A DNA stretch of 64,000 nt, from NCBI RefSeq assembly GCF_000332515.2, contig NZ_AOGZ02000014.1, forward strand, positions 496,001 to 560,000, in the 5' to 3' direction. Positions 17,265-27,903 of the stretch are shown here, one piece after another. The translations under genes were made by a program, and so were the position numbers. The notes under the pieces are model-generated. The model searched no databases. It worked only from the letters and a program-made list of their open reading frames with translations, and was not told the origin of the DNA. Each line of letters begins with the position of its first letter. Position 1 is the first letter of the stretch. Origin of the DNA: Leptospira wolbachii serovar Codice str. CDC (lineage in GTDB: Bacteria; Spirochaetota; Leptospiria; Leptospirales; Leptospiraceae).

Positions 17265-18707
17265 TTACAGAAGGGCCCCTGGCTGGAAGAAGAGCCAACC
17301 CGCCGCAAAAAACACACTGAGTAAAAATACTAGAAATCCCAAGGTCGGCATCGCAGGAAGATCTCGAACCCCCGCAACCGATCCTGTTTCTTGTTTCATA
17401 TAAGATTGGATGGTGATCTTCATGTAATAATAGAATGCCACGCAGGAGTTTGCCACAGCCCCAAAGAGAAGGATCCGGTTGAATAACAAATCCGATTCTG
17501 CAATCTTTTGCAAAAGGAAAAGTTTGGTCCAAAATCCAATTAGGGGTGGAAAACCAGCAAAGGATAAAAAGATAATAGAAAGGGAAAGTGCAGTTAATGG
17601 ATGTTCGCCGCTTAAATGAGCAATTCCATTGACAGTCACTTCATGTTTTCCTTGTTCTAAATAAGAAATGATGGCAAAGGCAGCCAAATTCAAAAGGGAA
17701 TAGGAAAAGAGATAATACAAAGCCTCAAGGCCTGCCCCACAAGTAATTCCAGCCACAATATAACCTGCGTGTGAAATTGACGAATAAGCTAACATTCGTT
17801 TGAGATTATCTTGCTTTAGGGCTACAATGTTTCCCCAAGTCATGGAAACAAGAGCAATCACTCCCATCAGGTATTTCCATGAATTCCCAATCTCACCCAC
17901 AGGGATATGATTGAATAATACAATAAAAAGTCCAAGAGCTGATGCTTTCCCCGCACTAGCCATAAAGCCAGTGATCGGTGTCTGAGCACCTTCATAAACA
18001 TCAGGTGTCCAGGAGTGGAAAGGAACAAGGGCAGCCTTAAAAGAAACTCCCACGAGAAAGAGTCCAAATCCTAATTTAGAAAAATTGGATTCATACCCTT
18101 TTAAAAAAAGACCCCTAAGGGCACCGTCCAAGTTTGTGGTCCCTGATCCACCATACAAAAAAGCAATCCCAAGTAACATAAACCCAGAACTAAAGGTTCC
18201 GAGCAAAAAGTATTTCATCGCACTCTCTAAGGAAGAAACAGAAGTTCTCGCCATTCCAATCATCACATAAAGGGAAAGGGATAAAATTTCTAAACCCACA
18301 AAGATAACAATAAAATCATATCCTGAAGTTAAAAACATCATCCCAGACAAACAAAACAGTACGAGAGGAAAGAACTCAGGGAATAAGGTTTTATGTTGCG
18401 CTAAAAAAGGAGGGGCAATGAGAAGAGTGATAAGTCCCGCAATCAAATAAATCCCACTGAGCCAAACAGTCAAAGGACTAATGGAAATTTGTGACCCGAA
18501 GAATTTGCCATAACCTGGAGAGTTAGTGGTATGATACAAAGCATACATGGCTCCAAGAATTCCTAAAACAGAAAGAACCCATAAAGGTTTGGAGTCTTCT
18601 TCTTTAGGGATGAGGAATTGAACCACAAGAGAGAGTAAGGCCACCCCACAAAGAATGAGCATGGGTGAGATAGCAATTAGGTCATTGGAAGAAGGAGTAT
18701 ATGACAT
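17265..18707 (-). CDS. nuoN: NADH-quinone oxidoreductase subunit N
   Basis: Antiporter-like proton-pumping subunit of respiratory complex I in the inner membrane. It has 480 residues with about 14 membrane helices. Conserved segments include GLEILSLSLYVMIG (TM5 glutamate), FSKLGFGLFLVGVSFKAALVPFHSWTPDVYEGA in the central half (given here as the F-to-A span at about 205-237; the TM7 lysine is in SFKAALVPFH), and NLKRMLAYSSISHAGYI (TM8). The gene is the promoter-distal end of the nuo operon, 3 nt after the fused nuoL-nuoM frame, with a small palindrome just beyond its stop. Confidence 0.95.
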   Translation of the reverse strand: MSYTPSSNDLIAISPMLILCGVALLSLVVQFLIPKEEDSKPLWVLSVLGILGAMYALYHTTNSPGYGKFFGSQISISPLTVWLSGIYLIAGLITLLIAPPFLAQHKTLFPEFFPLVLFCLSGMMFLTSGYDFIVIFVGLEILSLSLYVMIGMARTSVSSLESAMKYFLLGTFSSGFMLLGIAFLYGGSGTTNLDGALRGLFLKGYESNFSKLGFGLFLVGVSFKAALVPFHSWTPDVYEGAQTPITGFMASAGKASALGLFIVLFNHIPVGEIGNSWKYLMGVIALVSMTWGNIVALKQDNLKRMLAYSSISHAGYIVAGITCGAGLEALYYLFSYSLLNLAAFAIISYLEQGKHEVTVNGIAHLSGEHPLTALSLSIIFLSFAGFPPLIGFWTKLFLLQKIAESDLLFNRILLFGAVANSCVAFYYYMKITIQSYMKQETGSVAGVRDLPAMPTLGFLVFLLSVFFAAGWLFFQPGALL

Positions 18708-18710
18708 GGG

Positions 18711-21700
18711 TTAGTTTCCTATTGTCTCTTTCGGTGTTGGTTCCAATTCAAAATCAGACTCAATGGATTTTTCCAAATTGTCTAAGTTTTCATTCAAATT
18801 TGGTGGATTTGTTTTTAAGGAAACAAATGTAGGAAGTGCATATTTCGATTGGAAAGATCCCAACCTTTCTTCAAACGAAAGTGGCTCTTTTCCCAAACTA
18901 GAATAATCGGAAAACTGCCGGCTTGTAGTTCCGCCAAGAAAATCTTTTTGTATGTCTTTTCTTTCTGCTATGGATTGGATCGAAGCCGAATTCAAATATA
19001 CATTCGATGAGGATTGTAAAATATCTAAGAAAGGTTTTGGGTAGATTCCAATCCAAAAGATAAAGAGAACCAGTGGAGATAGAATCCCTACTTCGCGAAA
19101 ACTTAAATCTTTATATGGTCTTGCTTGAATGGTTTTACTCACTCCAAAGAGGAATCGTTTGACAAACCAAAGAAGGTAGAGGGCACCAAGAACCACTCCT
19201 GTAGCGGCAATTCCACCTAACCATACATTGGATTTGATGGCCCCCATAAGGATGAGAAACTCACCCACAAATCCGTTGGTTCCGGGAAGGCCCACAGAAG
19301 ACAATATAGCAATCAGAAAGAAAGTGGAAAAGACGGGCATTTGTTTGGCAAGTCCACCAAACTCAGCAATGTTTCTTGTATGGGCTCTTTCATAGACCAT
19401 ACCAATCATAAGAAAGATCATACCAGTGGAAACACCATGAGATACCATTTGTAACATTCCACCCACAACCCCTTCGTTCGTGAAAGAGAAGAGTCCCAAT
19501 ATACAAAAACCTAAATGAGACAAGGAACTATAAGCAATGATTCGTTTGATATCCGTTTGGACTAGAGCAGCCATCGAACCGTAAACAATACCAATCACAG
19601 CAAGAATTTGTATCCAATTTTGTGATAACAAACTTGGTTCTGGGAAAAAAGGAATACAAAACCGAATGAAACCATAAGCTCCAATCTTAAGTAAAACTCC
19701 AGCTAAGTCCACAGAACCCACAGTAGGTGCTTGGGTGTGAACATCAGGCATCCATGTATGAAATGGAAAAAGAGGAATTTTGATAGCAAAGGCTAGAAAA
19801 AAACTAAAAAACAAAAACCATTGCAACGGTTCCGAATACATTCCGAGACTCGCTGTTGCCAAAGATTCAATAGAGGTTTTTCCCGTTTTGAAGTAAAGGG
19901 TGAGTATACCACCTAACATAAACAAGGAGCCGGCCATAGAGAATAAAAAGTATTTGAGGGCAGCTTTGGTTCTCTCTTCCCCGCCCCAAATTCCAATCAT
20001 AAGAACCATAGGTAATACCATAAGTTCCCAGAACACATAGTAAAGAACCAAGTTACCCGCAGCAAAAACCCCAAGGACCGCAGTTTCTAAAACGAGCAGA
20101 CAAATGTGAAACTCTTTGATTTTTTTTGGAATATTGGACCAAGAGGCAATACTCGAAAGAAAAAACATAAAGGCAGTGAGGGCAAAAAGGAGAAGAGAAA
20201 TTCCATCAAGGCCCACATGGTAGTCGACACTGAGTTTGCCAGATAAAATCCAATCCGGAATCCAGTGGACAAATTGTAATCCTGATTGCGAGGAATCAAA
20301 AAAGAAAAAAAGACCCACAGAAAGAATTGTTGTGAATGCAGAAGAAAGAGCAGAAATCACAACCACAGTCCCTACTCGTTTTTGAAATACTATGAGTAAA
20401 GAGGAAACGATTGGTAAAAAGATAATGATGGAAAGAATTTGTTCCGGCACCTTACACCCCCTCGTTAACAGATACACTAAAATACAAAATGTACCAATGA
20501 CTACATACAAAGCATAATCTCCAATAAAACCTGACTGGAGCCGACGAAGGCCGTTGGCAATGATTCCAAAACTTCCCCCGATGCTTAAAAAAAATCGATC
20601 GATCACTTTGATATCCACAAAAAAAGCCACTCCCCGGGAAAGAAAAAGAAAGGGACGAACAAAAACAAAATCATAGATTTCATCGATATAGTATTTATGA
20701 AATAGTATCTTTCGAAATCCTGTATGTTCTTCTGAAACTTGCGTTCCTTTTCTTTGGTAAAGAAAATATGCGAGGACAAGACCCACAGTTCCAATCGCCA
20801 CAGAAAAACCAGCAAGAGAAAGTTCTACTTCATGAACTAGAGATTTGTGTTCGGCGAGACTTCCTTGTAGTGAAGCTAACTCATAACCTTTGCTTAATAC
20901 AGGTGCAAAAAATCTTTCTAAAGTATCAATATGTAAAAAGAAATGAGGTGTTTGTAAAAACCCGGCAACCACCGCACCAACTGCCAAAACAACCAGAGGT
21001 AAAGTCATAGTCCATGGAGATTCATGAACTTTATGGTGCGGATCAGTGTTGTCTTTTCCAAAGAAAACAACGAATACAAGTCGGAACATATAAAACGAAG
21101 TAAAAAAGGCCGCAACGATTCCCATAGTCCAAAGGATGGACCCATAAGCTCCATAAGTGTAAGCTTTTTCTAAAATCAAATCTTTGGAGAAAAAACCAGA
21201 GAAGGGAAAAAATCCTGCAATGGCTAAAGTCCCGAGTAAAAAAGTAAAGGAAGTGATTTTGATTTTACCAAAGAGCCCTCCCATCTGTTTGATATTTTGT
21301 TCATGATGGAGAGCATGAATTACAGAACCGGCACCAAGAAATAACAAAGCTTTAAAAAAGGCGTGAGTCATTAGGTGGAAAAGCCCTGCCACATAACTCA
21401 TACTTCCCATTGCAAGAAACATAAAACCAAGCTGTGAAACCGTAGAGTATGCCAGAATTTTTTTGATATCGTTTTGTAAGGTACCAATGGTTGCCGCAAA
21501 AAGCGCTGTCACGGCACCAATGATGGCGATAAAAAGCGAAGTTTCTGGTGCGAGTAAAAATACAAAATTGAGTCTTGCAATAAGAAAGATACCCGCAGTC
21601 ACCATAGTGGCTGCATGGATTAGGGCTGATACAGGAGTCGGACCTGCCATGGCATCGGGAAGCCATACATAAAGTGGGATCTGAGCTGATTTTCCCATAG

Positions 21701-22379
21701 CAGCAATAAAGAAAAACAAAGCCACAATATTGGCGTAACCTGCAAACTCACTCATCTCACTTAAGTTAGTTTGTAATTCTAAGTATTGTAAACTTCCCCC
21801 AATCCAAAAAAGAAATCCAGTTCCTAAAATAAAACCCACATCTCCAATTCGGTTCAGAATGAAAGCCTTCATCCCAGCTTCTGCTGCCGAACTTTTGTCA
21901 TAGTCAAAGCCAATGAGTAAATAAGAACTAAGCCCCACCCCTTCCCAACCAAGGAAAGTAAGCACTAAGTTATCACTTAACACCAAGTTTAGCATACAGA
22001 AAATAAATAGATTCAAATAGGCAAAGAATCGGTTGTATCCTAAATTCCCTTTCATATATCCCATAGAATATAGGTGGATGAGAGAGCCAATCCCTGTGAT
22101 GATAAGAGTCATATAAAGAGAAAGTTGGTCGATTTGGTATCCAAAGGAAGATTTAAAATTTCCAACCACAATCCAATCAAAAACAGGAACCAAATGGGGA
22201 GCCGTTCGTTCCATAGGACGAAATTCGTTAAACGCGCCTAAGGTGATAAGAAAAGGAATGAACACAGCTAAGGTTCCAATCGCACCGGCAAACCGATGAG
22301 GAATCCGATCCTTTAATAGACCATTATGTAAAAAACCAAGGAGAGGGAGAAGAACAACTAACGGAAATAAATCTAACAT
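18711..22379 (-). CDS. nuoLM: Fused NADH-quinone oxidoreductase subunits L and M
   Basis: One frame of 1222 residues encodes both antiporter-like subunits. Residues 1 to about 643 are NuoL (LGWEGVGLSSYLLIGF, PLYVWLPDAMAGPTPVSALIHAATMVTAG, DIKKILAYSTVSQLGFM, given as separate segments, then the long lateral helix and final membrane helix). Residues from about 644 are NuoM (FWELMVLPM, IPLFPFHTWMPDVHTQAP, DIKRIIAYSSLSHLGF). At the junction, residue 644 is a GTG codon preceded by GAGGGGG, which looks like the original NuoM start. A TAA lies in the -1 frame within the same few bases, where NuoL would end. The last 100 residues are a polar extension beyond normal NuoM. Either a true fusion, a recoded junction or a one-base sequence error in a G5 run. 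Confidence 0.9.
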   Translation of the reverse strand: MLDLFPLVVLLPLLGFLHNGLLKDRIPHRFAGAIGTLAVFIPFLITLGAFNEFRPMERTAPHLVPVFDWIVVGNFKSSFGYQIDQLSLYMTLIITGIGSLIHLYSMGYMKGNLGYNRFFAYLNLFIFCMLNLVLSDNLVLTFLGWEGVGLSSYLLIGFDYDKSSAAEAGMKAFILNRIGDVGFILGTGFLFWIGGSLQYLELQTNLSEMSEFAGYANIVALFFFIAAMGKSAQIPLYVWLPDAMAGPTPVSALIHAATMVTAGIFLIARLNFVFLLAPETSLFIAIIGAVTALFAATIGTLQNDIKKILAYSTVSQLGFMFLAMGSMSYVAGLFHLMTHAFFKALLFLGAGSVIHALHHEQNIKQMGGLFGKIKITSFTFLLGTLAIAGFFPFSGFFSKDLILEKAYTYGAYGSILWTMGIVAAFFTSFYMFRLVFVVFFGKDNTDPHHKVHESPWTMTLPLVVLAVGAVVAGFLQTPHFFLHIDTLERFFAPVLSKGYELASLQGSLAEHKSLVHEVELSLAGFSVAIGTVGLVLAYFLYQRKGTQVSEEHTGFRKILFHKYYIDEIYDFVFVRPFLFLSRGVAFFVDIKVIDRFFLSIGGSFGIIANGLRRLQSGFIGDYALYVVIGTFCILVYLLTRGCKVPEQILSIIIFLPIVSSLLIVFQKRVGTVVVISALSSAFTTILSVGLFFFFDSSQSGLQFVHWIPDWILSGKLSVDYHVGLDGISLLLFALTAFMFFLSSIASWSNIPKKIKEFHICLLVLETAVLGVFAAGNLVLYYVFWELMVLPMVLMIGIWGGEERTKAALKYFLFSMAGSLFMLGGILTLYFKTGKTSIESLATASLGMYSEPLQWFLFFSFFLAFAIKIPLFPFHTWMPDVHTQAPTVGSVDLAGVLLKIGAYGFIRFCIPFFPEPSLLSQNWIQILAVIGIVYGSMAALVQTDIKRIIAYSSLSHLGFCILGLFSFTNEGVVGGMLQMVSHGVSTGMIFLMIGMVYERAHTRNIAEFGGLAKQMPVFSTFFLIAILSSVGLPGTNGFVGEFLILMGAIKSNVWLGGIAATGVVLGALYLLWFVKRFLFGVSKTIQARPYKDLSFREVGILSPLVLFIFWIGIYPKPFLDILQSSSNVYLNSASIQSIAERKDIQKDFLGGTTSRQFSDYSSLGKEPLSFEERLGSFQSKYALPTFVSLKTNPPNLNENLDNLEKSIESDFELEPTPKETIGN
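20448..20463 (-). promoter_or_regulatory. Internal ribosome-binding site and GTG start for NuoM
   Basis: On the minus strand the sequence GAGGGGGTGTAAGGTG runs from 20463 to 20448. The G-rich Shine-Dalgarno-like block (20463-20457) lies about 6 nt before GTG at 20450, the first codon of the NuoM homology. TAA (20454-20452) lies between them in the -1 frame. This is the arrangement expected of two adjacent separate genes, and it would allow NuoM to be made independently. Confidence 0.55.
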
Positions 22380-22383
22380 AGGA

Positions 22384-22704
22384 TTACCATCTCATCGATT
22401 GGAGTTCATCCACATTGGTGGATTTTTTATGCCGAAAAATGGCAATTACAAGGGCAAGTCCAACCGCTGCCTCTGCCGCTGCAATTGCCATCACAAAGAA
22501 AACAATCGTCTCACCAGAAATATGGGAAAGAGCTTTGGAAAATGTAACAAAAACTAAATTCACTGAATTTAGAATCAGTTCCACAGACATAAAAATAATC
22601 ACAATGTTTCTGCGGATGAGGACACCTAGGACTCCAATGGAAAACAAAATTCCAGCAAGTCCAAGAATGTAGGAAATAGGAATGCCGTTTACGATTTGGT
22701 TCAT
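22384..22704 (-). CDS. nuoK: NADH-quinone oxidoreductase subunit K
   Basis: Small membrane subunit of complex I, 106 residues, three membrane helices. The conserved glutamates in helices 2 and 3 lie in [16 protein letters not shown] and [18 protein letters not shown]. The length is typical. It overlaps nuoJ by 4 nt (ATGA) and lies 4 nt before the fused nuoL-nuoM frame, as expected for tight stoichiometric expression. Confidence 0.95.
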   Translation of the reverse strand: MNQIVNGIPISYILGLAGILFSIGVLGVLIRRNIVIIFMSVELILNSVNLVFVTFSKALSHISGETIVFFVMAIAAAEAAVGLALVIAIFRHKKSTNVDELQSMRW

Positions 22705-23300
22705 AGGACTGTATCCTTAGTTTGTTCTACTTCTGTTAATCGCTTTTTGGCAAGGATCACCGCGCCAAGAACGGCCACAAGTAGAAGGATTGATATCATT
22801 TCAAAGGGAAGTATATAATCTAAATAAGTGGAGGCACCAACTGTTGCCACATTCCCTTTCACATTGACTGTACCCGTTCCTTGGATAGGATAAGAATACT
22901 CAGTGAGTGCATATCCTTTCCCCATTTGGTCCGAATGAGGGACACCTGTAGTGAGAGCCGAATACAATAAAAAGAAAAAACCAAAAACGAAAACAGAAAG
23001 TAAAACCAATCGAATGGGATACTCTCTATATCGGGAAAGGGTTTCTGTTCTTTGAGAAAGTAACATCAAAACAAAAACAATCAAAACCATAATGGCACCG
23101 GCATACACTAACACCTGCATTGTGGCTATAAAAAGGGCTCCCATAATCCCGTAAATCCCTGCGAGGGCGAAGAAGGTAAACACAAGAGAAACCGCAGAAA
23201 CCACCGGATTTTTTTGGAAAATGACACTAAGAGCCGTAATTACAATGATAGTTCCAAAAAAGATAAATAATAAAAAGGAAGGAGAAGATTCTAGGTTCAT
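22701..23300 (-). CDS. nuoJ: NADH-quinone oxidoreductase subunit J
   Basis: Membrane subunit of complex I, about 199 residues with five helices. The helix 3 region with the pi-bulge is [20 protein letters not shown] (VYAGAIMVL is diagnostic). The open frame runs upstream to 23393 inside nuoH, but the ATG at 23300 (MNLESSPS) overlaps the nuoH stop as ATGA and removes a 31-residue nonhomologous extension, so I choose it. It overlaps nuoK by 4 nt downstream. Confidence 0.94.
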   Translation of the reverse strand: MNLESSPSFLLFIFFGTIIVITALSVIFQKNPVVSAVSLVFTFFALAGIYGIMGALFIATMQVLVYAGAIMVLIVFVLMLLSQRTETLSRYREYPIRLVLLSVFVFGFFFLLYSALTTGVPHSDQMGKGYALTEYSYPIQGTGTVNVKGNVATVGASTYLDYILPFEMISILLLVAVLGAVILAKKRLTEVEQTKDTVL

Positions 23301-24367
23301 ATAAATAATTTCATCCATCCTTCTTTCCAATATACAGTGTAAATCGCTGCAAACATAACAGCAAAGAGCCCCCAAGGAATCATCTTCTTCCAACCAAGTT
23401 TCATGAGCTGGTCATAACGAAAACGAGGAAGGGTCCAACGAACCCAGATAAACAAAAAGGCAAAAAAGAGAACTTTTAAAATAAAAAACCCAAGGCCAAT
23501 AAATGCTTGGTAGTGAGAACCTGCTCCCAATTGAAACGGAACATTGTATCCGCCAAAAAAGAGTAAGGTGGTGAGACATGACATGGTGATCATATTCATA
23601 TACTCAGCCAAAAAGAAGAGTGCGAATTTAAAGGCACCGTATTCGGTATGAAAACCCACAACAAGTTCTGATTCCGCTTCCGCCAAGTCAAAAGGGAGAC
23701 GGTTGGTTTCAGCAAACATAGCAGTTACATAAATAAAAAAAGCAACAAACCCAGGTGGAGATAAAATGTTCCACATATCCTTTTGGGAATCACTAATATC
23801 TGTTAACTTCAAAGACCCAGTCATAATGACAATCACAACGATGGAAAGTCCCATAGGAAGTTCGTAACTAATCATCTGCGCCGTGGAACGAACACCACCT
23901 AACAAAGAGTATTTATTGTTACTAGACCAACCCGCAATCATAATTCCATATACGGATAGAGAAGAAATGGCAAGCATATACAAAACCCCAGAATCGGGAT
24001 TGGCAATTTGTAAATCTATTGTAGTCACACCAGTTAGGGCCGCCAACCATTCTGGTGCAGGAAGTGTTCCCCCGAAAGGAATTACGGCCCAAGCCATAAT
24101 CGCACAGGTCATCGAGATTGTAGGTGCTAAAAGATACATTCCCTTCGATACATTTTTGGGAAAAATTTCTTCTTTGGCGATGAACTTAATTCCGTCAGCA
24201 AGAGGTTGGAAAAGACCAAAAATGCCGGCACGGTTTGGACCGGGACGGTCCTGAATGAATCCAGCAAACTTCCGTTCGGCGAGTGTATAATAAGCTACAC
24301 CAGTTAGGATTATAAAAAATAATGAGAGGATTTTAATTCCCCAAGCAAGTAATAGAGCCCAGTCCAT
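23297..24367 (-). CDS. nuoH: NADH-quinone oxidoreductase subunit H
   Basis: Membrane subunit that forms much of the quinone site and connects the hydrophilic arm to the pumps. It has 356 residues and eight helices. Signature segments are [20 protein letters not shown] (within residues about 26-46), [13 protein letters not shown], and the acidic loop [20 protein letters not shown], where E/D residues face the quinone chamber. In most operons nuoG lies before it and nuoI after it; here it follows nuoF by 16 nt and overlaps nuoJ by 4 nt, so both are absent from their usual places. Confidence 0.95.
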   Translation of the reverse strand: MDWALLLAWGIKILSLFFIILTGVAYYTLAERKFAGFIQDRPGPNRAGIFGLFQPLADGIKFIAKEEIFPKNVSKGMYLLAPTISMTCAIMAWAVIPFGGTLPAPEWLAALTGVTTIDLQIANPDSGVLYMLAISSLSVYGIMIAGWSSNNKYSLLGGVRSTAQMISYELPMGLSIVVIVIMTGSLKLTDISDSQKDMWNILSPPGFVAFFIYVTAMFAETNRLPFDLAEAESELVVGFHTEYGAFKFALFFLAEYMNMITMSCLTTLLFFGGYNVPFQLGAGSHYQAFIGLGFFILKVLFFAFLFIWVRWTLPRFRYDQLMKLGWKKMIPWGLFAVMFAAIYTVYWKEGWMKLFI

Positions 24368-24383
24368 AATGTTTCGATGACCT

Positions 24384-25655
24384 TTAGTGAGAGATGCTCA
24401 CTTCCTTTTTCAATCGAGCCGAGAACTCTCCTTTAAACTTTGTCATGGTAGGACGAACAGCCATCACACAAGCATCCGCTAACGGACAAATGGTGGTTCC
24501 CCCTTCCATATTTCTGGACAAAGAAAAAATGAGTTCTACATCTTTTTCTGTTCCCTCTCCATTTTTTATTTTATGAAGAAGGTCTTTTACCCAATGTGTT
24601 CCTTCACGACAAGGTGTACATTGGCCACAAGATTCATGAGAATAGAATTCTGCCAATCGGTATGTGGTTTCCACAAGATCAGCAACCTCAGAAAGAATGA
24701 TAACAGCACCAGAACCTAACATCGATTTAAGTGAGGCAATCGATTCATAATCCATAGTTGCAGTCATTGCTTCTTCTGCTGTGAGAATGGGAGAAGAACT
24801 TCCTCCAGGAATCACAGCTTTTAGAGTTTTATCGTTTTTGATTCCACCACAGATGTCATAAATGAGTTCCTTCATCGGAGTTCCCATTTCGACTTCATAA
24901 ATCCCCGGTTTTTTCACGTGCCCACTGACAGCAAACAACCTGGTTCCGGGAGATTTTTCTGTTCCAATCTTTTTGTATTCTTCACCCGTCATACGAATGA
25001 TATGTGGGACATTACAAAAAGTTTCGACGTTGTTTACAACCGTGGGGCATGCATAAAGACCAGAAACCGCCGGGAATGGTGGTTTTAAACGAGGGTGGCC
25101 CCTCCTTCCCTCAAGGGAATTGATGAGTGCTGATTCTTCACCGCAAATATAAGCACCGGCACCGGAGTAAACCGCCAAATCAAAGTCATATCCAAGGCCC
25201 ATAATATTTTTACCAAGAAGGCCCGCTTTGTATGCTTCTTCTACGGCTTCTTCCACTACTCGAATTCCTTTATGAAATTCGCCGCGAATGTAAATATAAC
25301 CTTGGTGGGAATCAATCGCCTTGGCAGCAATGACCATACCTTCGACAAGCATATGAGGAAGTTTTTCAAGGAGGAGTCGGTCTTTGAATGTTCCCGGTTC
25401 TCCCTCATCCCCATTACAAATTAAATACTTAGGTTTGTCTGTTTTGGGAATGAATCCCCATTTGTTTCCCGTAGGAAAACCAGCACCACCACGACCACGA
25501 AGCCCAGAGTTCTTCACATCGTTTACGATTTGTTCGGCGGTCATCTCAGAGAGGGCTTTTTTTTGGCTTTCATACCCCCCAACAGAACGGTAATGGTTTA
25601 AGGTATGGGAATCAGGGGCACCAATATGAGTTGTGAGTAGGTTCTTTAGTCCCAT
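24384..25655 (-). CDS. nuoF: NADH-quinone oxidoreductase subunit F
   Basis: Peripheral subunit that binds NADH, FMN and one [4Fe-4S] cluster (N3). It has 423 residues. The NADH/FMN segments are [16 protein letters not shown] (about 52-67) and [14 protein letters not shown] (about 80-93). The glycine-rich [19 protein letters not shown] is present. The N3 ligands are in [12 protein letters not shown] (about 346-357) plus the later cysteine in [10 protein letters not shown]. All four appear present, so the subunit should be functional. It starts one base after the nuoE stop. No nuoG follows. Confidence 0.96.
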   Translation of the reverse strand: MGLKNLLTTHIGAPDSHTLNHYRSVGGYESQKKALSEMTAEQIVNDVKNSGLRGRGGAGFPTGNKWGFIPKTDKPKYLICNGDEGEPGTFKDRLLLEKLPHMLVEGMVIAAKAIDSHQGYIYIRGEFHKGIRVVEEAVEEAYKAGLLGKNIMGLGYDFDLAVYSGAGAYICGEESALINSLEGRRGHPRLKPPFPAVSGLYACPTVVNNVETFCNVPHIIRMTGEEYKKIGTEKSPGTRLFAVSGHVKKPGIYEVEMGTPMKELIYDICGGIKNDKTLKAVIPGGSSSPILTAEEAMTATMDYESIASLKSMLGSGAVIILSEVADLVETTYRLAEFYSHESCGQCTPCREGTHWVKDLLHKIKNGEGTEKDVELIFSLSRNMEGGTTICPLADACVMAVRPTMTKFKGEFSARLKKEVSISH

Positions 25656-25656
25656 C

Positions 25657-26151
25657 TTATACCTGCTTGTCCAATTCAGAGAGGATGTTTTCTATGATCT
25701 CTGGAGTAAGGTTTTCATAATATTTATCGTTGATTTGTGCCACAGGACCAAACTCACAAGCACCGAGACACTGCACTTCATCCACAGTGAATTTTTTGTC
25801 TTTTGTGGTTTCGCCGGCTTCAATTCCCAATTTAGAACATACATGTTCCGTGATGGAATCAGATCCCGAGAGATAACAAGAAATGTTTCCACAAATTTGG
25901 ATATGGAACTTACCTACGGGTTTTTTATTGTACATGGTGTAAAAGGTAGCTACCCCATGCACTTGTGCGAGAGAAACGGGTGCGCCAATACGTTCGGCAA
26001 TGTAGGACATTCCTTCCTGGTCCACAAAACCCTTGTCAGCTTGTAACAAAAAAAGACATGGTAGAATTAACGAACGTTTACTTGGGAACTGCGGGATCAA
26101 CCTTTGGAATCTTTTTTCGGAATCTTGTGAAAATTGATAAGCCATTAACAA
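25657..26151 (-). CDS. nuoE: NADH-quinone oxidoreductase subunit E
   Basis: Peripheral subunit with a thioredoxin-like fold and a [2Fe-2S] cluster (N1a), 164 residues. Four cluster cysteines are visible: CGNISC (about 92-97) and CLGAC (about 133-137). The N-terminal helical part [23 protein letters not shown] is also typical. It overlaps the nuoD end by 7 nt and lies one base before nuoF, which it partners in the NADH dehydrogenase module. Confidence 0.95.
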   Translation of the reverse strand: MLMAYQFSQDSEKRFQRLIPQFPSKRSLILPCLFLLQADKGFVDQEGMSYIAERIGAPVSLAQVHGVATFYTMYNKKPVGKFHIQICGNISCYLSGSDSITEHVCSKLGIEAGETTKDKKFTVDEVQCLGACEFGPVAQINDKYYENLTPEIIENILSELDKQV

Positions 26152-27365
26152 TCTAACTCCCCTGCAATGACATTGAGTGAAGACATAGTGGCAATTGTAT
26201 CAGCAAGTAACCCACCTTTGACTAGTTCAGGAAATGCCTGGTAATACCAAAAACAAGGGCGTCTTACATGGACTCGCCAAGGAGATTTTTCTCCTTCCGA
26301 TACCACATAGAATCCGAGTTCTCCATTGGCGGCTTCCGTCGACATATAGTATTCCCCGGGAGGAACCTTCACGCCATGCATAATGATTTTGAAATGGTAA
26401 ATGAGTTCTTCCATATTATGGTATACTCTGTCCTTCGGGGGGAGGAAGGTGTGCGGAACATCAGCATGGTATGGACCTTCAGGAATTCCATCTATCAGTT
26501 GTTCGATGATGCGCATGGACTGGCGCATCTCTTCCATACGGACAAGAGTTCGGTCTAAGGCCGAGCCGTCCCCACCAACGGGAATATCAAAATCCACTTT
26601 GTCATAAAACATATAAGGATCGTCTTTTCGAACGTCCCAAGGAACTCCTGCTGCCCGAAGGTTCGGACCAGAAAATCCGTAAGCAATGGCTCTTTCAGCA
26701 GACAGCCCACCGATCCCTGCGGTTCTTTCATTAAATATTTTATTGCGAATGAGAAGTTGTTCAAATTCATCCAATGCAGGTTTTAGACCTTTGATGATGG
26801 TTTTGATTTCTGTTTGGAATTCAGGGTAGATGTCCCTCTCCATTCCACCAACTCGGCAAAACGTTGTAGTCAACCGAGCGCCTGTTAGTTTTTCTAAAAT
26901 TTGGTAAATATTTTCTCTATGATGGAATAAATGTAAAAGACCAGAAAAGGCCCCAAGATCCACACCCATAATTCCGTTACAAATAATATGGTCCATGATC
27001 CTAGAGAGTTCCGAAATGATCATACGCACATATGTCACACGGTCAGGAACTTGGATCTGCATCATCTTTTCGACTGTAAGAATCCATCCAATATTATTCA
27101 GTGGAGTGGATACATAGTTCATACGATCCGTACAAACTAAGAATTGGTTATAATCGTATCGTTCACCTAGTTTTTCAAAACAACGATGGACATAACCAAT
27201 TACCGATTCTGTGTCAACAACACGTTCTCCATCAATTTGGATTACGTTTTGTAAAATTCCATGTGTGGCAGGATGGCTTGGCCCGAGGTTGACAAGAAGA
27301 TGGCCTTCGGGTAAGTCTTTAAATTTTTTACCAAAGTGTTCGGCTGTTTTTTCGTACATTACCAT
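26145..27365 (-). CDS. nuoD: NADH-quinone oxidoreductase subunit D
   Basis: 49-kDa subunit of complex I that forms the quinone site with NuoB, related to hydrogenase large subunits. It has 406 residues. Conserved parts are [11 protein letters not shown] (about 26-36, quinone-site loop with the key His), [26 protein letters not shown] and [21 protein letters not shown]. The C-terminal [11 protein letters not shown] is typical and ends in cysteine. The ATG at 27365 has AGGGA 7 nt upstream; a second ATG lies two codons on. NuoC and NuoD are separate genes here. Confidence 0.96.
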   Translation of the reverse strand: MVMYEKTAEHFGKKFKDLPEGHLLVNLGPSHPATHGILQNVIQIDGERVVDTESVIGYVHRCFEKLGERYDYNQFLVCTDRMNYVSTPLNNIGWILTVEKMMQIQVPDRVTYVRMIISELSRIMDHIICNGIMGVDLGAFSGLLHLFHHRENIYQILEKLTGARLTTTFCRVGGMERDIYPEFQTEIKTIIKGLKPALDEFEQLLIRNKIFNERTAGIGGLSAERAIAYGFSGPNLRAAGVPWDVRKDDPYMFYDKVDFDIPVGGDGSALDRTLVRMEEMRQSMRIIEQLIDGIPEGPYHADVPHTFLPPKDRVYHNMEELIYHFKIIMHGVKVPPGEYYMSTEAANGELGFYVVSEGEKSPWRVHVRRPCFWYYQAFPELVKGGLLADTIATMSSLNVIAGELDC

Positions 27366-27381
27366 AATGATTCCCTACCGC

Positions 27382-27903
27382 CTAACCGGCAATATCCTCG
27401 CTCACATGAATGGTGAGTAAGTCTTCGATAAGATAATCTTGGCCGGGGCCTTCTAATGGATAATCCTTACGAAGTGGATGGCCGATAAAGTTGTCCGGCA
27501 TAATCAGACGTTCCATTTGCGGATGACTAGAGAAGGGAATTCCCATTAGGTCATATACTTCCCTTTCTGGCCAATTGGCTGCAGGAAAAATACCCGCTAA
27601 ACTCGGCACCTCTTCCCCTTCGCCCACGGGAACTCGGAGTTGCAAACGAAAGTGTTTGTTTTTCGGAGAACGAAGTAGATAAATCATTTCGAATCTTGGT
27701 TCTCGTTTTCCAAGCCAATCCACAGAAGTTAGGTCATTCAAATAAGTGAAGGCAAACTCGGGATGATCCTTTAACGTTTGTACCACGGTGGGAAGTGCTT
27801 CTTTTTGTATGCTAAAATAGAGTAAATTGGTGTTTATGTCCCTTTGCGGGAGTAATACATCAGAAAACCGTGAGTTTATGTATTCAGTAATTGTTTCTTT
27901 CAT
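27382..27903 (-). CDS. nuoC: NADH-quinone oxidoreductase subunit C
   Basis: 30-kDa peripheral subunit of complex I, 173 residues. Diagnostic segments are [14 protein letters not shown] (about 50-63), [22 protein letters not shown] (the core family signature, about 107-128), [20 protein letters not shown] and the C-terminal acidic tail. It overlaps nuoB by 4 nt (ATGA) and lies 16 nt before nuoD. Confidence 0.95.
   Translation of the reverse strand: MKETITEYINSRFSDVLLPQRDINTNLLYFSIQKEALPTVVQTLKDHPEFAFTYLNDLTSVDWLGKREPRFEMIYLLRSPKNKHFRLQLRVPVGEGEEVPSLAGIFPAANWPEREVYDLMGIPFSSHPQMERLIMPDNFIGHPLRKDYPLEGPGQDYLIEDLLTIHVSEDIAG

Noticed and set aside
22701..23393. Longer nuoJ frame starting at 23393
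   Set aside because: The first 31 residues lie within nuoH and do not resemble NuoJ; the ATGA overlap at 23300 is a better start.
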